DNA of 64,000 bases from Pseudophaeobacter sp. Its GTDB lineage: Bacteria; Pseudomonadota; Alphaproteobacteria; Rhodobacterales; Rhodobacteraceae. The notes beneath the pieces are model-generated. The model had not been told where the DNA came from. It searched no databases and worked only from the letters and a program-made list of their open reading frames with translations. Below, in pieces: positions 50,311 through 59,126 of the stretch; the stretch's first letter is position 1, and every line of letters begins with the position of its first letter. Made by a program: the position numbers and the translations under genes. The stretch spans positions 1 to 64,000 of the forward strand of contig JALUXC010000028.1 in assembly GCA_027019165.1 (NCBI GenBank). The letters run 5' to 3'.

Positions 50311-50772
50311 ATGACACAACGCCTTGACCAATTCGCCGCTGCCCCGGATCTTTTCAAGCCGATGATGGCGATGGAGGCCACGCTCAAGGACAGCGGGTTG
50401 GAACACAGCCTGATCGAGTTGATCAAACTGCGCGTCTCGCAGATCAACGGCTGTGCCTTTTGCATTCACATGCATACCCATGACGCCCGCAAGAACGGCG
50501 AAACAGAGGACCGGATGCACCTATTGCCCGCTTGGCGTGAGTCCACGCTCTACAGCGAACGTGAACGTGCCGCATTGGCCTGGGCAGAGGCGCTGACGCG
50601 GATCGAAACCGTGGGTGCACCGGAAGCGGACTATCAGGCACTGGCACAGCAGTTCACACCGCAGGCGCAGGTCGCCGTCACCCTGGCGATCACGACAATC
50701 AATGCCTGGAACCGGATTGCAATCGCCTTTGGCACACCGCATCCTGCCGCGCAGGAGGCCTCCGCCGCGTGA
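50311..50772 (+). CDS. Carboxymuconolactone decarboxylase/AhpD-like partner of ECF41 sigma
   Basis: AhpD-like protein of 153 residues. The core LRVSQINGCAFCIHMHTHDARKNGE (about 41-65) carries CxxC-x3-H. Genes of this type are the usual partner and target of ECF41 sigma factors. Its stop overlaps the sigma factor start (GTGA type, 50769-50772), so they are translated together. The substrate is unknown; peroxide or organic hydroperoxide defence is the common suggestion for this group. Confidence 0.9.
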   Translation: MTQRLDQFAAAPDLFKPMMAMEATLKDSGLEHSLIELIKLRVSQINGCAFCIHMHTHDARKNGETEDRMHLLPAWRESTLYSERERAALAWAEALTRIETVGAPEADYQALAQQFTPQAQVAVTLAITTINAWNRIAIAFGTPHPAAQEASAA

Positions 50773-51674
50773 CAGCACCCACTCTGAAAACCAATGGAGC
50801 AGACATGTTCCTTGCAACGCGGTCGCGCCTGTTCGCGATCGCCTACCGCATGCTGGGCACTGTCAGCGATGCCGAAGACATCCTGCAGGACTGCTACCTG
50901 CGCTGGCAATCCGTGGAGCAGTCAGAGGTGCGCGACCCGGTCGGCTATCTCGTTCGCGTCACCTCGCGCCTGTGTCTGGACCATCTGAAATCGGCGCGGG
51001 TGCGGCGCGAAAAGTACCCGGGAGAATGGCTGCCCGAGCCGATCCTCACCAATGAGCCCTTGGAGCGCCTCGATCACGATGTCTCCGTTGCGCTTTTGAT
51101 GGCCTTGGAACGGCTTTCCCCAGCCGAACGGGCGGCCTTTCTGTTGCACGACGTTTTTGACACGCCTTTTGCCGAAATCTCGGACCTGCTGGAGCGCAGC
51201 CCGGCATCCTGCCGCCAACTGGCCACACGGGCGCGCAAGAAGGTGCAGGATGGTAAGCCAAAAAAACGCGTTGCACCTGGTGAGGGTCAGGCGCTGACAG
51301 AGGCCTTCTTTCGGGCAGCCAAGGCCGGTGATCTGGACGGTCTCAAACACCTCCTGGCGGATGACGTCCAATTGATCTCCGACGGGGGCGGCAAGGCGAT
51401 GGCTGCGCTCAATCCCATTTTTGGAGCGGATAAGGTTCTGCGGCTGTTCAAAGGCCTTGCGCGAAAATACCCGGGCCAGTCCCCAACTCAGACACACCGC
51501 TGCTACCTTAATGGCCTTCCCGCGATGATCAGCCTCGAGCCTGAAGGGCTTGTCCAGGCGACGGCCCTAGAAATCGAAGCGGGGCTGATCTCGCGCATTT
51601 ATGTGATCCGCAACCCGGACAAGACGCGGCATCTGTTGTCCGCCCTACAAAACGCAAACCTGCCGCAGAAATGA
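50769..51674 (+). CDS. ECF41-type RNA polymerase sigma factor (SigJ-like)
   Basis: Extracytoplasmic-function sigma factor of 301 residues. Region 2 (about 13-80, SRLFAIAYRMLGTVSDAEDILQDCYLRWQ) and region 4 (about 105-165, LSPAERAAFLLHDVFDTPFAEISDLLERSPASCRQLATRARKKV) are followed by a SnoaL-like C-terminal extension (about 180-300) that is the hallmark of ECF41 and replaces an anti-sigma factor. The partner CMD gene lies directly upstream and a matching promoter at 50251-50277. The start at 50769 is GTG, overlapping the CMD stop. Confidence 0.92.
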   Translation: MTAPTLKTNGADMFLATRSRLFAIAYRMLGTVSDAEDILQDCYLRWQSVEQSEVRDPVGYLVRVTSRLCLDHLKSARVRREKYPGEWLPEPILTNEPLERLDHDVSVALLMALERLSPAERAAFLLHDVFDTPFAEISDLLERSPASCRQLATRARKKVQDGKPKKRVAPGEGQALTEAFFRAAKAGDLDGLKHLLADDVQLISDGGGKAMAALNPIFGADKVLRLFKGLARKYPGQSPTQTHRCYLNGLPAMISLEPEGLVQATALEIEAGLISRIYVIRNPDKTRHLLSALQNANLPQK

Positions 51675-51676
51675 AA

Positions 51677-51700
51677 TCAGCCCCCGAGATTGGGGGCTGA
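51677..51700 (-). terminator. Hairpin terminator between sigma factor and dapA
   Basis: TCAGCCCCC (51677-51685) pairs with GGGGGCTGA (51692-51700), 9-bp stem with a 6-nt loop, between convergent gene ends. On the minus strand it is followed by TTTCATTTC, so it fits dapA; on the plus strand the tail is poor. Confidence 0.75.
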
Positions 51701-51730
51701 CATACACTTCTGAAAGGCTGATCCAAAGAA

Positions 51731-52603
51731 TTAGAGCAGACCTGCGTGCTTCATTGCCGCGTCAATGGCCGCCTTGGTGCTGTCTTCCAGCGTGGTCAGC
51801 GGGCAGCGGACCTCTTCGCTGCAGAGCCCCAGTTTCGACAGGCCGTATTTTGCGCCCACCAGACCCGGTTCGATAAAGATCGCCTCGTGCAGGGGCATCA
51901 GGCGGTCCTGGTATTCCAGCGCGGTCTTGTAATCGCCCGCCAGGGTCGCCGCCTGGAACTCGGCGCAGAGCTTCGGCGCCACATTGGCCGTGACCGAGAT
52001 GCAGCCAACGCCGCCATGGGCGTTAAAGCCCAGCGCGGTGGCGTCCTCGCCCGACAGCTGGATGAAATCCGCACCGCAGGAGGCGCGCTGCTGGCTGACG
52101 CGCTCCAGCTTGCCTGTGGCATCCTTGACCCCGATGATGCGCGGCAGCTTGGCCAGCTCACCCATGGTGGCGGGCAGCATATCCACGACCGAGCGCGGCG
52201 GGATATTGTAGATGATGATCGGAATATCGGCGCAGTCATGCAGCGCAGTGAAATGTGCCACCATGCCGCGCTGGGTCGGGCGGTTGTAATAGGGCGTCAC
52301 CACAAGGGCCGCATCGGCACCGATACGCGCGGCAAATTCAACAAAACGAATCGCCTCGACCGTGTTGTTCGAGCCAGCCCCCGCGATGACCGGCACCCGG
52401 CCCGCAGCGGCCTTGACGACCTCGGCGATTACGGTTTCATGCTCGTCATGGCTCAGCGTCGGGCTTTCACCAGTGGTGCCAACGGGCACCAGTCCGGTCG
52501 AGCCCTGCTCGATATGCCATTCTACGAGGTGTTTGAGCGCATCCAGATCCAGCTCACCGTTGCGAAACGGAGTGACGAGGGCTGGCATAGAGCCTTTGAA
52601 CAT
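51731..52603 (-). CDS. dapA: 4-hydroxy-tetrahydrodipicolinate synthase
   Basis: DapA, 290 residues. It condenses pyruvate with aspartate semialdehyde at the start of the lysine/DAP pathway. Catalytic parts are visible: [14 protein letters not shown] (about 44-57), the Tyr of [13 protein letters not shown] (about 130) and the Schiff-base Lys of [14 protein letters not shown] (about 160). Start ATG 52603 after GGAG; a GTG two codons upstream is too close to the ribosome site. Divergent from the transglycosylase gene. Confidence 0.95.
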   Translation of the reverse strand: MFKGSMPALVTPFRNGELDLDALKHLVEWHIEQGSTGLVPVGTTGESPTLSHDEHETVIAEVVKAAAGRVPVIAGAGSNNTVEAIRFVEFAARIGADAALVVTPYYNRPTQRGMVAHFTALHDCADIPIIIYNIPPRSVVDMLPATMGELAKLPRIIGVKDATGKLERVSQQRASCGADFIQLSGEDATALGFNAHGGVGCISVTANVAPKLCAEFQAATLAGDYKTALEYQDRLMPLHEAIFIEPGLVGAKYGLSKLGLCSEEVRCPLTTLEDSTKAAIDAAMKHAGLL

Positions 52604-52733
52604 GGGCACGCTCCTTTATTGCGAGTGATCGACAGGCAAAGCCCCGCCGGAAAGGTGGACGAACCGGGGTTTTCAGTTGATACCGGGCCGTCACGAATTA
52701 TCGTCACAGGCTCTATCCCCGGTTCACAAGAAA

Positions 52734-54701
52734 ATGCAAGAGATGACACGCATTCTGGCCTTTATTCTGCTGATCCTTCCGATCCTTGGCACGGGTCCGG
52801 CCAAGGCCGACAGGCTGTCCGAAGCGATGGAGCTGGTCCGCGACAAGGACTGGGGCGCTGCGGCAAAGGTGGCAGGCCCCGAAACCACAGTCGCCCGTGA
52901 CATAGTGGAGTGGCACCGCCTGCGGGCGGGCGAAGGAACCTCCCGTGAGGTCATGTCGTTTCTTGCCCGCCGCCCGGACTGGCCGGGTCTGAGCTATCTG
53001 CGCCGCCAGCAAGAGGAAAACCTTGCCAAGGCCCCGCACCCTGTCACGATCTCTTTCTACTCGGCCTATCGCCCCGAGACTGCCGAGGGCGCGTTGAGCC
53101 TTGCCCGCGCCCTGATCCGCGCCGGGCGGCGCAGCGAAGGCGAAGCCGAAATTGTCCGCGCCTGGCAATTCATGCCGATGACCGAAGATCTCCAAAGCGC
53201 TTTCCTTTCGGATTTTGGCGCTTTGATAAAACCCCACCACACCGCACGTCTGGACCGGCTTCTGTGGGACCATCATCTTGTCAGCTCCAGCCGGATGCTT
53301 GATCTGGTGCCGGATGGGCATCACAAACTGGCAGAAGCGCGCATCGCCTTGCAAGAGCGCACGGCAGGCGTGGATGCCAAGATCGCTGCTGTCCCGGACA
53401 GCCTGAAAGACGATGCAGGCCTTGCCTACGACCGCTTTGACTGGCGCGACCAGAAAGGCAGGCGCGAAGGCGCGATCGAGATGCTGATGGAGCGCAGCGT
53501 AAGCGCCGAAAAGCTTGGCCGCCCCGAAGACTGGCTGCGCCGCCGCCGGGATCTGGCCCGTCAGGACATGCGCGATGGCAACACTGAGCGCGCCTACCAA
53601 TTGGCTGCCCATCACTTTTCCACACCTGAAGCAGGCTACGGCTATTCTGACTGCGAATGGCTGGCCGGTTATATTGCCCTGCGCAAGCTGGACGATCCCG
53701 CCCTGGCCGCGCAGCATTTCGAGCGTTTCCTTGCCTCGGTTGAAACGCCGATCTCGGTCGGTCGCGGTGGCTATTGGTTGGGCCGCGCCTATGCGGCACT
53801 GGGTCAGGTGGAAAAAGCCCATGCCGCTTATGCAAAAGGCGCCGCCTATCAGACCTCGTTTTACGGGATCCTCGCCGCCGAGGCGCTGGGGCGCCCATTT
53901 GACCCGGAGCTAGCAAACCCGCCCGCCCAACCGGACTGGCGCAGCGCGGCCTTCCTGAACTCCTCGGTGGCAGAGGCTGGCCTGCAGCTCTTGCGTGCCG
54001 GAGAGCTGTCTCTGGGTGAACGCTTTCTCACCCACCTGACCGAAAGCCTGCCAAAGGAACAAGCCTTCCAGATGGGCCAGATGGCCGTTGATATGAACCA
54101 GCCACATCTTGCTGTGATGATCGGGAAGCGCGCGGCGCAATACGGGATCGAACTGAAGGGAGCCTATTACCCGCTGCACCCGGTCGCCGAGCAAAAACTG
54201 CCCATGGCACCTGAAATGACGCTGGCCATTGCCCGGCGCGAAAGCGAATTCGACCCCGGCGTGATCAGCCACGCAGGGGCACGCGGGTTGATGCAGGTTA
54301 TGCCCGCCACGGCTAAACTGGTTGCCGGAGAGCTGGGCATTCTGAACGATCACAGGACCGCCCGCCTGACTGCGGAATGGGAGTATAACGCCACCCTGGG
54401 CGCGCAGTATCTTGCCCGCCTTGCCGAAGAGTTCGGCGGCAATGTGGTGATGATGGCAGCAGGCTATAACGCAGGCCCCAAACGCCCCATCGCCTGGATG
54501 GAGCGCTATGGCGATCCCCGTGACGGAACCCCAGACATCATAGACTGGATCGAACACATACCCTTTAACGAGACCCGCAACTACGTGATGCGCGTCACCG
54601 AAAGCCTGCCCGTCTACCGCGCCCGGCTCGGCAAGGTGCCGCTGCCGATCCCGTTCTCGCGTGAGCTCAAGGGCTCAACCCTTGCGGCGTTCGCGCCATA
54701 G
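52734..54701 (+). CDS. slt: Soluble lytic murein transglycosylase (Slt-type)
   Basis: Periplasmic lytic transglycosylase, about 655 residues. The N-terminus has a signal peptide (ILAFILLILPILGTGPAKA). A long alpha-helical, TPR-like superhelix follows (about 25-490), then the SLT catalytic domain (about 495-640) with the catalytic Glu in ARRESEFDPGVISHAGARGLMQVMPATAKL and MMAAGYNAGPKRPIAW. It cuts peptidoglycan to 1,6-anhydro-muropeptides. Start is ATG 52734 or 52743; neither has a strong ribosome site. Its last 27 bases overlap the convergent transporter gene. Confidence 0.92.
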   Translation: MQEMTRILAFILLILPILGTGPAKADRLSEAMELVRDKDWGAAAKVAGPETTVARDIVEWHRLRAGEGTSREVMSFLARRPDWPGLSYLRRQQEENLAKAPHPVTISFYSAYRPETAEGALSLARALIRAGRRSEGEAEIVRAWQFMPMTEDLQSAFLSDFGALIKPHHTARLDRLLWDHHLVSSSRMLDLVPDGHHKLAEARIALQERTAGVDAKIAAVPDSLKDDAGLAYDRFDWRDQKGRREGAIEMLMERSVSAEKLGRPEDWLRRRRDLARQDMRDGNTERAYQLAAHHFSTPEAGYGYSDCEWLAGYIALRKLDDPALAAQHFERFLASVETPISVGRGGYWLGRAYAALGQVEKAHAAYAKGAAYQTSFYGILAAEALGRPFDPELANPPAQPDWRSAAFLNSSVAEAGLQLLRAGELSLGERFLTHLTESLPKEQAFQMGQMAVDMNQPHLAVMIGKRAAQYGIELKGAYYPLHPVAEQKLPMAPEMTLAIARRESEFDPGVISHAGARGLMQVMPATAKLVAGELGILNDHRTARLTAEWEYNATLGAQYLARLAEEFGGNVVMMAAGYNAGPKRPIAWMERYGDPRDGTPDIIDWIEHIPFNETRNYVMRVTESLPVYRARLGKVPLPIPFSRELKGSTLAAFAP

Positions 54702-55562
54702 GGTGAACAGCCCCGCCGCCACGACAATGCCCGCCCCAAGCGCCACGTTAAAGCGGATCGTCTCGGAGAACACCACAAGCCCCAACATCGCCGCCCAGGG
54801 CAGTTGCAGATAGGCAAAGGGCTGCACCGCGCTGGCCTCAGCGGCCTCATAGCAGCGGATCAGCAGGTAGTGACCCAGCGCCCCGGTCAGGCACAGCACG
54901 CCCATCCAGCCCCAATCCGGCGCGCTCATCGCCTCCCAGTTCCACAGGCCGATCGGCGTCATGAAGACAACGCCGACAACGCCCACGTAGAAAAAGCTCG
55001 TCGCCGAATTGTCCTTGCGCGCCGCATAGCGCGTCAGCAGCCCATAAAGTGCGAACATGAGCGCGGCCAATAGCGGCACCAAGGCCGCAGGCTGGAATAC
55101 TCCAACGCCCGGCTCAAGAATAATCAGCACCCCAAGGAACCCTACCAGGATCGCGCTCCAGCGCCAGATCCCGACTTTCTCCCCCAGGATCGGCCCCGAC
55201 AGGGCTGCGATCATCAAAGGATATGAGACAAAGACCGCGTGGCTTTCCACCAGCCCCAAAAGGGTAAAGGCCAGAACCATGACACAGATTTCGGCCGCGC
55301 AGATGAAACCGCGAAAGATCTGCAGCCAGATCTGCCGGGTCCGCGCGACCTTTCTCAGCCCGCCCGGCTGGCGCAGCGCAATGGAGACCACGAAAAGCGA
55401 CAGGAACCAGTAGCGGATCATCACCACCATGTAGACGTTGTATTCGCCTGCCAGATGACGCGAGATCCCGTCCTGCAGGGCAAAGACAATCGTCGCGCCG
55501 ATCATAAGCATGACGCCAAGGCGCGTGTTGTTTCCAGCCTCGTGGCTCTCTGCGATGCTCAT
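54675..55562 (-). CDS. DMT superfamily (EamA) transporter
   Basis: Drug/metabolite transporter of 295 residues with ten hydrophobic segments and two EamA repeats, the first starting LGVMLMIGATIVFALQDGISRHLAG, the second near LVPLLAALMFALYGLLTRYAARKDN. Substrate unknown. Its 3' end overlaps the slt 3' end by 27 bases, and its start overlaps the mnmD stop by four bases (ATGA), so it may be co-transcribed with mnmD. Confidence 0.9.
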   Translation of the reverse strand: MSIAESHEAGNNTRLGVMLMIGATIVFALQDGISRHLAGEYNVYMVVMIRYWFLSLFVVSIALRQPGGLRKVARTRQIWLQIFRGFICAAEICVMVLAFTLLGLVESHAVFVSYPLMIAALSGPILGEKVGIWRWSAILVGFLGVLIILEPGVGVFQPAALVPLLAALMFALYGLLTRYAARKDNSATSFFYVGVVGVVFMTPIGLWNWEAMSAPDWGWMGVLCLTGALGHYLLIRCYEAAEASAVQPFAYLQLPWAAMLGLVVFSETIRFNVALGAGIVVAAGLFTLWRERRKG

Positions 55563-56242
55563 GCCAGTTCTGCCTTTGTCATATGCCTCTTGCGCCCGTA
55601 GCCAGGGATGCGGGTGACAGTGAAACCTGCCGCCTCAAGCCCCCTGCGCACGAAACCCGCAGCCGTATAGGTCGCCGCCGTGCCGCCGGGTGCGGTATGC
55701 CGGGCCACCTCAGCCATCAGATCCGCGCCCCACAGCTCGGGGTTTTTGGCTGGCGAAAACCCGTCCAGAAACCAGGCATCGGCCTGACCTGTCCACTCTG
55801 GCAGCGACAGGCGCGCGTCGCCGCTGACCATCTCGAACTGCAGGGTATCAAAAGAGCAGGCACCCTCCCCGCTCCATTTTGCCAGAAAACGCTCGGCCCA
55901 GGGGGTAACGTCGGGAAATGCCTCAAGCGCCTTTGCCATATCGGTCGGCATCATCGGGAAGGCCTCGAAACTGGTGAACTGCAGCGCGCCGCTTTGGCCG
56001 CTTTCCTCCCAGAGTTTCCAGGCCGCCAGCAGATTAAGGCCCGTGCCAAACCCAAGTTCGGCAATATGGAAGCCGGGAGTAAATCGCTTTGGCAGGTCGT
56101 TGCCGACCAGAAACACATGCTCGGTCTCCGCGAGCCCGTCCTGGATCGAGAAATAGGGATCATCGAACTGCTCCGACACCGGAACGCTGCCGTCGCGCCA
56201 GCTGAGGCTGGCCTGCTGATGACGGGCCTGCTGGTCTGCCAT
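55559..56242 (-). CDS. mnmD: tRNA 5-methylaminomethyl-2-thiouridine methyltransferase MnmD
   Basis: SAM-dependent methyltransferase of 227 residues, equal to the N-terminal (C1) half of E. coli MnmC. It methylates nm5s2U34 to mnm5s2U34 in tRNA. Marks: FDDPYFSIQDGLAETEHVFLVGNDLPKRF (about 26-54), the SAM loop IAELGFGTGLNLLAAWKLW (about 60) and WFLDGFSPAKNPELW (about 160). The matching C-terminal FAD half is encoded divergently 58 bp away. Start at 56242. Confidence 0.92.
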   Translation of the reverse strand: MADQQARHQQASLSWRDGSVPVSEQFDDPYFSIQDGLAETEHVFLVGNDLPKRFTPGFHIAELGFGTGLNLLAAWKLWEESGQSGALQFTSFEAFPMMPTDMAKALEAFPDVTPWAERFLAKWSGEGACSFDTLQFEMVSGDARLSLPEWTGQADAWFLDGFSPAKNPELWGADLMAEVARHTAPGGTAATYTAAGFVRRGLEAAGFTVTRIPGYGRKRHMTKAELA

Positions 56243-56300
56243 GCCCTTTTCCCCTAAGTGATGTCACGGATTGGCGCGACACTGGCGAAAGGGCGGGCGA

Positions 56301-57353
56301 ATGGCAATGGCAGATATCACTGTGCGCGGGGCGGGCATCTTTGGCCTCTCGATCGCCTGGGCCTGCGCCCGGCGCGGCGCACGGGTGCAGGTGATCGACC
56401 CCTTCGGTCCCGGCGCAGGATCCAGTGGCGGGCTTGTCGGTGCTCTGGCGCCTCATGTGCCTGAAAACTGGAACCCAAAGAAGCAGTTCCAGTTCGAAAG
56501 CCTGCTGATGGCCGAAGGGTTTTGGGCCGGGGTTGAGCAGGCAGGTGGCGTCTCCTCCGGCTATGGGCGAACAGGACGGCTGCAACCCATCAATGATGCA
56601 CGCGCGCTCGAACTTGCCCGCCAGCGCGAAGGCACGGCGGCAGACCTGTGGCGCACAGAAGCAGGACAACAGGCCGATTGGACGGTCTGCCCTGCCGAGG
56701 CTTTCGGCGAATGGGCGCCGCCCAGTGCAACCGGCTTTGTCATCCACGACACGCTCAGCGCCCGCATGCACCCCCGCCGGGCCTGCGCCGCCCTTGTGGC
56801 CGCCCTGAGGGAAAAGGGAATTTCAGTACTCCGCGAGGGGGCTGACAAGGGGCAAGTGGTACATGCCACAGGCTACGCGGGGCTGCAGGAGTTGAACGAA
56901 AAGATCGGCAAAAGCGTCGGCGGCGGCGTCAAGGGGCAGGCCGCCCTCTTGCAATATGATGCCGGAGAGGTCCCGCAGCTTTACGCTGATAGTCTGCACA
57001 TCATCCCGCATGCAGATGGCACCGTCGCGATCGGCTCCACCAGCGAGCGAGAGTTTGACGACGAAAGCAGCACCGACACGCAGCTCGACGACATTTTGAA
57101 CCGCGCGGTGGCTGCTGTTCCGCTACTCAAGGGCGCCGAGGTTATCGACCGCTGGGCAGGGGTGCGCCCCCGCGCCAAATCCCGTGCGCCTATGTTGGGC
57201 GCCTGGCCAGAGCGCCCCGAACATTTCATCGCCAATGGCGGCTTCAAGATCGGTTTTGGCATGGCCCCCAAGGTTGCCGAAGTGATGGCCGACCTGCTGC
57301 TGGATCAAAAGGACCATATCCCTGACGGTTTCCGCGTCACAGATAACCTCTGA
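56301..57353 (+). CDS. FAD-dependent oxidoreductase, probable MnmC2-like half
   Basis: DAO-family flavoprotein of 350 residues. The Rossmann motif ITVRGAGIFGLSIAWACARRG (about 5-25) is followed by GAGSSGGLVGALAPHVPENWNPKKQFQFESLLMAEGFW, resembling the conserved region after the FAD site in the C-terminal domain of MnmC, which removes the carboxymethyl group from cmnm5U34. RPRAKSRAPMLGAW and NGGFKIGFGMAPKVAEVMADLLL end the fold. Facing mnmD across 58 bp supports a tRNA role, but a D-amino acid or glycine oxidase is a real alternative. Confidence 0.75.
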   Translation: MAMADITVRGAGIFGLSIAWACARRGARVQVIDPFGPGAGSSGGLVGALAPHVPENWNPKKQFQFESLLMAEGFWAGVEQAGGVSSGYGRTGRLQPINDARALELARQREGTAADLWRTEAGQQADWTVCPAEAFGEWAPPSATGFVIHDTLSARMHPRRACAALVAALREKGISVLREGADKGQVVHATGYAGLQELNEKIGKSVGGGVKGQAALLQYDAGEVPQLYADSLHIIPHADGTVAIGSTSEREFDDESSTDTQLDDILNRAVAAVPLLKGAEVIDRWAGVRPRAKSRAPMLGAWPERPEHFIANGGFKIGFGMAPKVAEVMADLLLDQKDHIPDGFRVTDNL

Positions 57354-57381
57354 CAAAAGGCGCTCGTCCGTTTCGATCCGG

Positions 57382-57574
57382 GTCAAGGGAGGCGCAGCCT
57401 GCGCGCCGCGCGCCTTGCCCTTGACGCGGGGCGGAACACCCCACACTCGGGCTTGCGCTTTTGAGGGCAGACCTGCCCCTCAAAACGCTTCTCAGCCGCC
57501 TTCTCGCGCCGCGCAGCGGCGCCAGGCCCAACTGGCAGCGCCTTATTCGCAGAATATGGCCCGGCAGGCGGGAG
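57382..57574. repeat. Modular palindromic repeat, copy B
   Basis: Element between convergent gene ends with the same module order as copy A: GTCAAGG (57382-57388) and CCTTGAC (57419-57425); an imperfect palindrome TTTTGAGGGCAG..CTGCCCCTCAAAA (57459-57485); a GC hairpin GCGCCGC/GCGGCGC (57506-57522); the core GGCCCAACTGGCAG (57525-57538), with two changes from copy A; a different variable palindrome (57540-57560); and the end motif GGCGGGAG (57567-57574). Confidence 0.85.
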
Positions 57575-57582
57575 CCCTTCCG

Positions 57583-58404
57583 TCAAGCTGTCTCGGCAGC
57601 CGCGCTCATGCACTGGCGCCCGTCTGGCCCGCGCACCCACAAGTCATTGCCAGCCCGGCAGAAAGTCCCCGTTTCAAAATGCATCAGCGGCGAGGAGGCG
57701 CGAAAGGAAAACCGCCTCAGCGGGCCGATCACCTCTTGGGCCAAAAGCATCAGATGCTGCGCCAGAAGGGGGCCATGAACCACCAGACCACCATAGCCTT
57801 CCACATCGCGTGCATAATCCAGATCATAGTGGATGCGATGCCCGTTGAAGGTCAGCGCCGAATAGCGAAACAGCAGGGTCGAGGAGAAAGACTCTTCACG
57901 CGCATCCGTCTCGTCAACACGGGCTTTCGGAACAACCGGCTGCGGCGCCTTTGGGTCCGGGTCTTCCCGATAGACGAGGTCCTGCCATTCCGTCAGGCAA
58001 AGCTGTCCCTCCTGCCATATCTCATGGCGCAACGTAACAAAGGCCAGCGGGCCGGTCCGCCCCTCTTTGTGCTCGGCCTTTTCCAGGGTTGAGCGTTTCT
58101 CGGCGGGAGTGCCTGCGCGCAAGGCTGCATCGAACTGCAACCGACCGCCGGCCCACATACGCCGTGGCAAACCAAGATCTGGAATCAGACTTCCGGCCGC
58201 CCCGACACGCGGGTGGCCATCGCGCCCAAGGCCGCTGGGCGGCTGGGGGCACCAGAAATAGAGCTGATGGAAAAAGGGAGGCAGGGGGCTGCCTGCCGAA
58301 ATGGATATCTCCCGCCCTAGCGCCACCTCAAAGGAAGCGGCCCGGGCAGGGTCCATAAGGTCGCTCTGACATTCGGTCTTGTTCGGCGCATCCATCTGTC
58401 TCAT
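57583..58404 (-). CDS. MaoC/HTD2-like acyl-CoA hydratase (mesaconyl-C4-CoA hydratase-like)
   Basis: Double hot-dog protein of 273 residues of the HTD2/FAS1-like dehydratase group, which includes mesaconyl-C4-CoA (itaconyl-CoA) hydratases. The N-terminal half has the family stretch GSPLPPFFHQLYFWCPQPPSGLGRDGHP, and the C-terminal MaoC half has LLFRYSALTFNGHRIHYDLDYARDVEGYGGLVVHGPLLAQHL (about 185-225) with the Asp/His hydratase residues. It hydrates an unsaturated CoA ester; the exact substrate is open. It might serve C5-dicarboxylate metabolism linked to malyl-CoA lyase, but no genetic link is present. ATG 58395 is an alternative start. Confidence 0.82.
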   Translation of the reverse strand: MRQMDAPNKTECQSDLMDPARAASFEVALGREISISAGSPLPPFFHQLYFWCPQPPSGLGRDGHPRVGAAGSLIPDLGLPRRMWAGGRLQFDAALRAGTPAEKRSTLEKAEHKEGRTGPLAFVTLRHEIWQEGQLCLTEWQDLVYREDPDPKAPQPVVPKARVDETDAREESFSSTLLFRYSALTFNGHRIHYDLDYARDVEGYGGLVVHGPLLAQHLMLLAQEVIGPLRRFSFRASSPLMHFETGTFCRAGNDLWVRGPDGRQCMSAAAETA

Positions 58405-58462
58405 GGGCGCGACTTTATCCTTCCCAATTCAAAGCGCAAGCGCTCAAGGGAATACGGCAAAA

Positions 58463-59005
58463 TCAACCGTTGATTTCAGACCGCAGCTTCTTCATCAGGG
58501 TCTCCAGCGTGCTGCTGTAGCGCTCGCTTTTCAGGTGGCCGTTCGCATCAAACTCGTTGGAGGAATCCGCAAGATGCATCTCAGGCCCCTGCAGGATGCG
58601 GGGCTGAAACGGCACCATGAAACCCCGCAGGATCATTTGCGCCCGCTCTCCACCGGCGCGCCCCGCGGCCGCGGACATCACTGCAACCGGCTTGTCGGCC
58701 CAGGGGTTTCCCTCTGTTCGGCTCACCCAATCCAGTGCATTCTTCAAGGCGCCCGAAGGTCCCTTGTTGTATTCGGGTGTGGAGATAACAACCGCATCGG
58801 CTGCCGCGATCTGATCTGCCAGGGCCTGAACCGAGGCAGGGACACCCTCCTGTGCCTCATCATCGCCATTGTAGAGCGGCAGGTTCAGATCTCCTTCCAC
58901 ATGGGTGCAGGGTCCGAACAGGCGCGCCGCCTCTTTCAACAGCATGCGATTGGTCGCGCCCTTGCGCAGCGATCCGGACAGGGTGAGAAGCACAGGTTCG
59001 GTCAT
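58463..59005 (-). CDS. NADPH-dependent FMN reductase
   Basis: Flavodoxin-like FMN reductase of 180 residues: LLTLSGSLRKGATNRMLLKEAARLFG at the N-terminus binds FMN, then VVISTPEYNKGPSGALKNALDWVSR (about 73-97) and KPVAVMSAAAGRAGGERAQ. It reduces FMN, quinones or related compounds with NADPH. The start ATG 59005 follows AAGGA. It is 58 bp upstream of the MaoC-like gene on the same strand. Confidence 0.9.
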   Translation of the reverse strand: MTEPVLLTLSGSLRKGATNRMLLKEAARLFGPCTHVEGDLNLPLYNGDDEAQEGVPASVQALADQIAAADAVVISTPEYNKGPSGALKNALDWVSRTEGNPWADKPVAVMSAAAGRAGGERAQMILRGFMVPFQPRILQGPEMHLADSSNEFDANGHLKSERYSSTLETLMKKLRSEING

Positions 59006-59126
59006 CAAATCATCCTTTGGGTTTGCAGCAGATCTGGCTGCAAACCTAGGGCGTAGGCGCGCTGGGGCAAAGCCCTGCCACCGCGCAGCCTATGTGCACC
59101 TGCCCAGATCCGGCTGATCAGAACCG

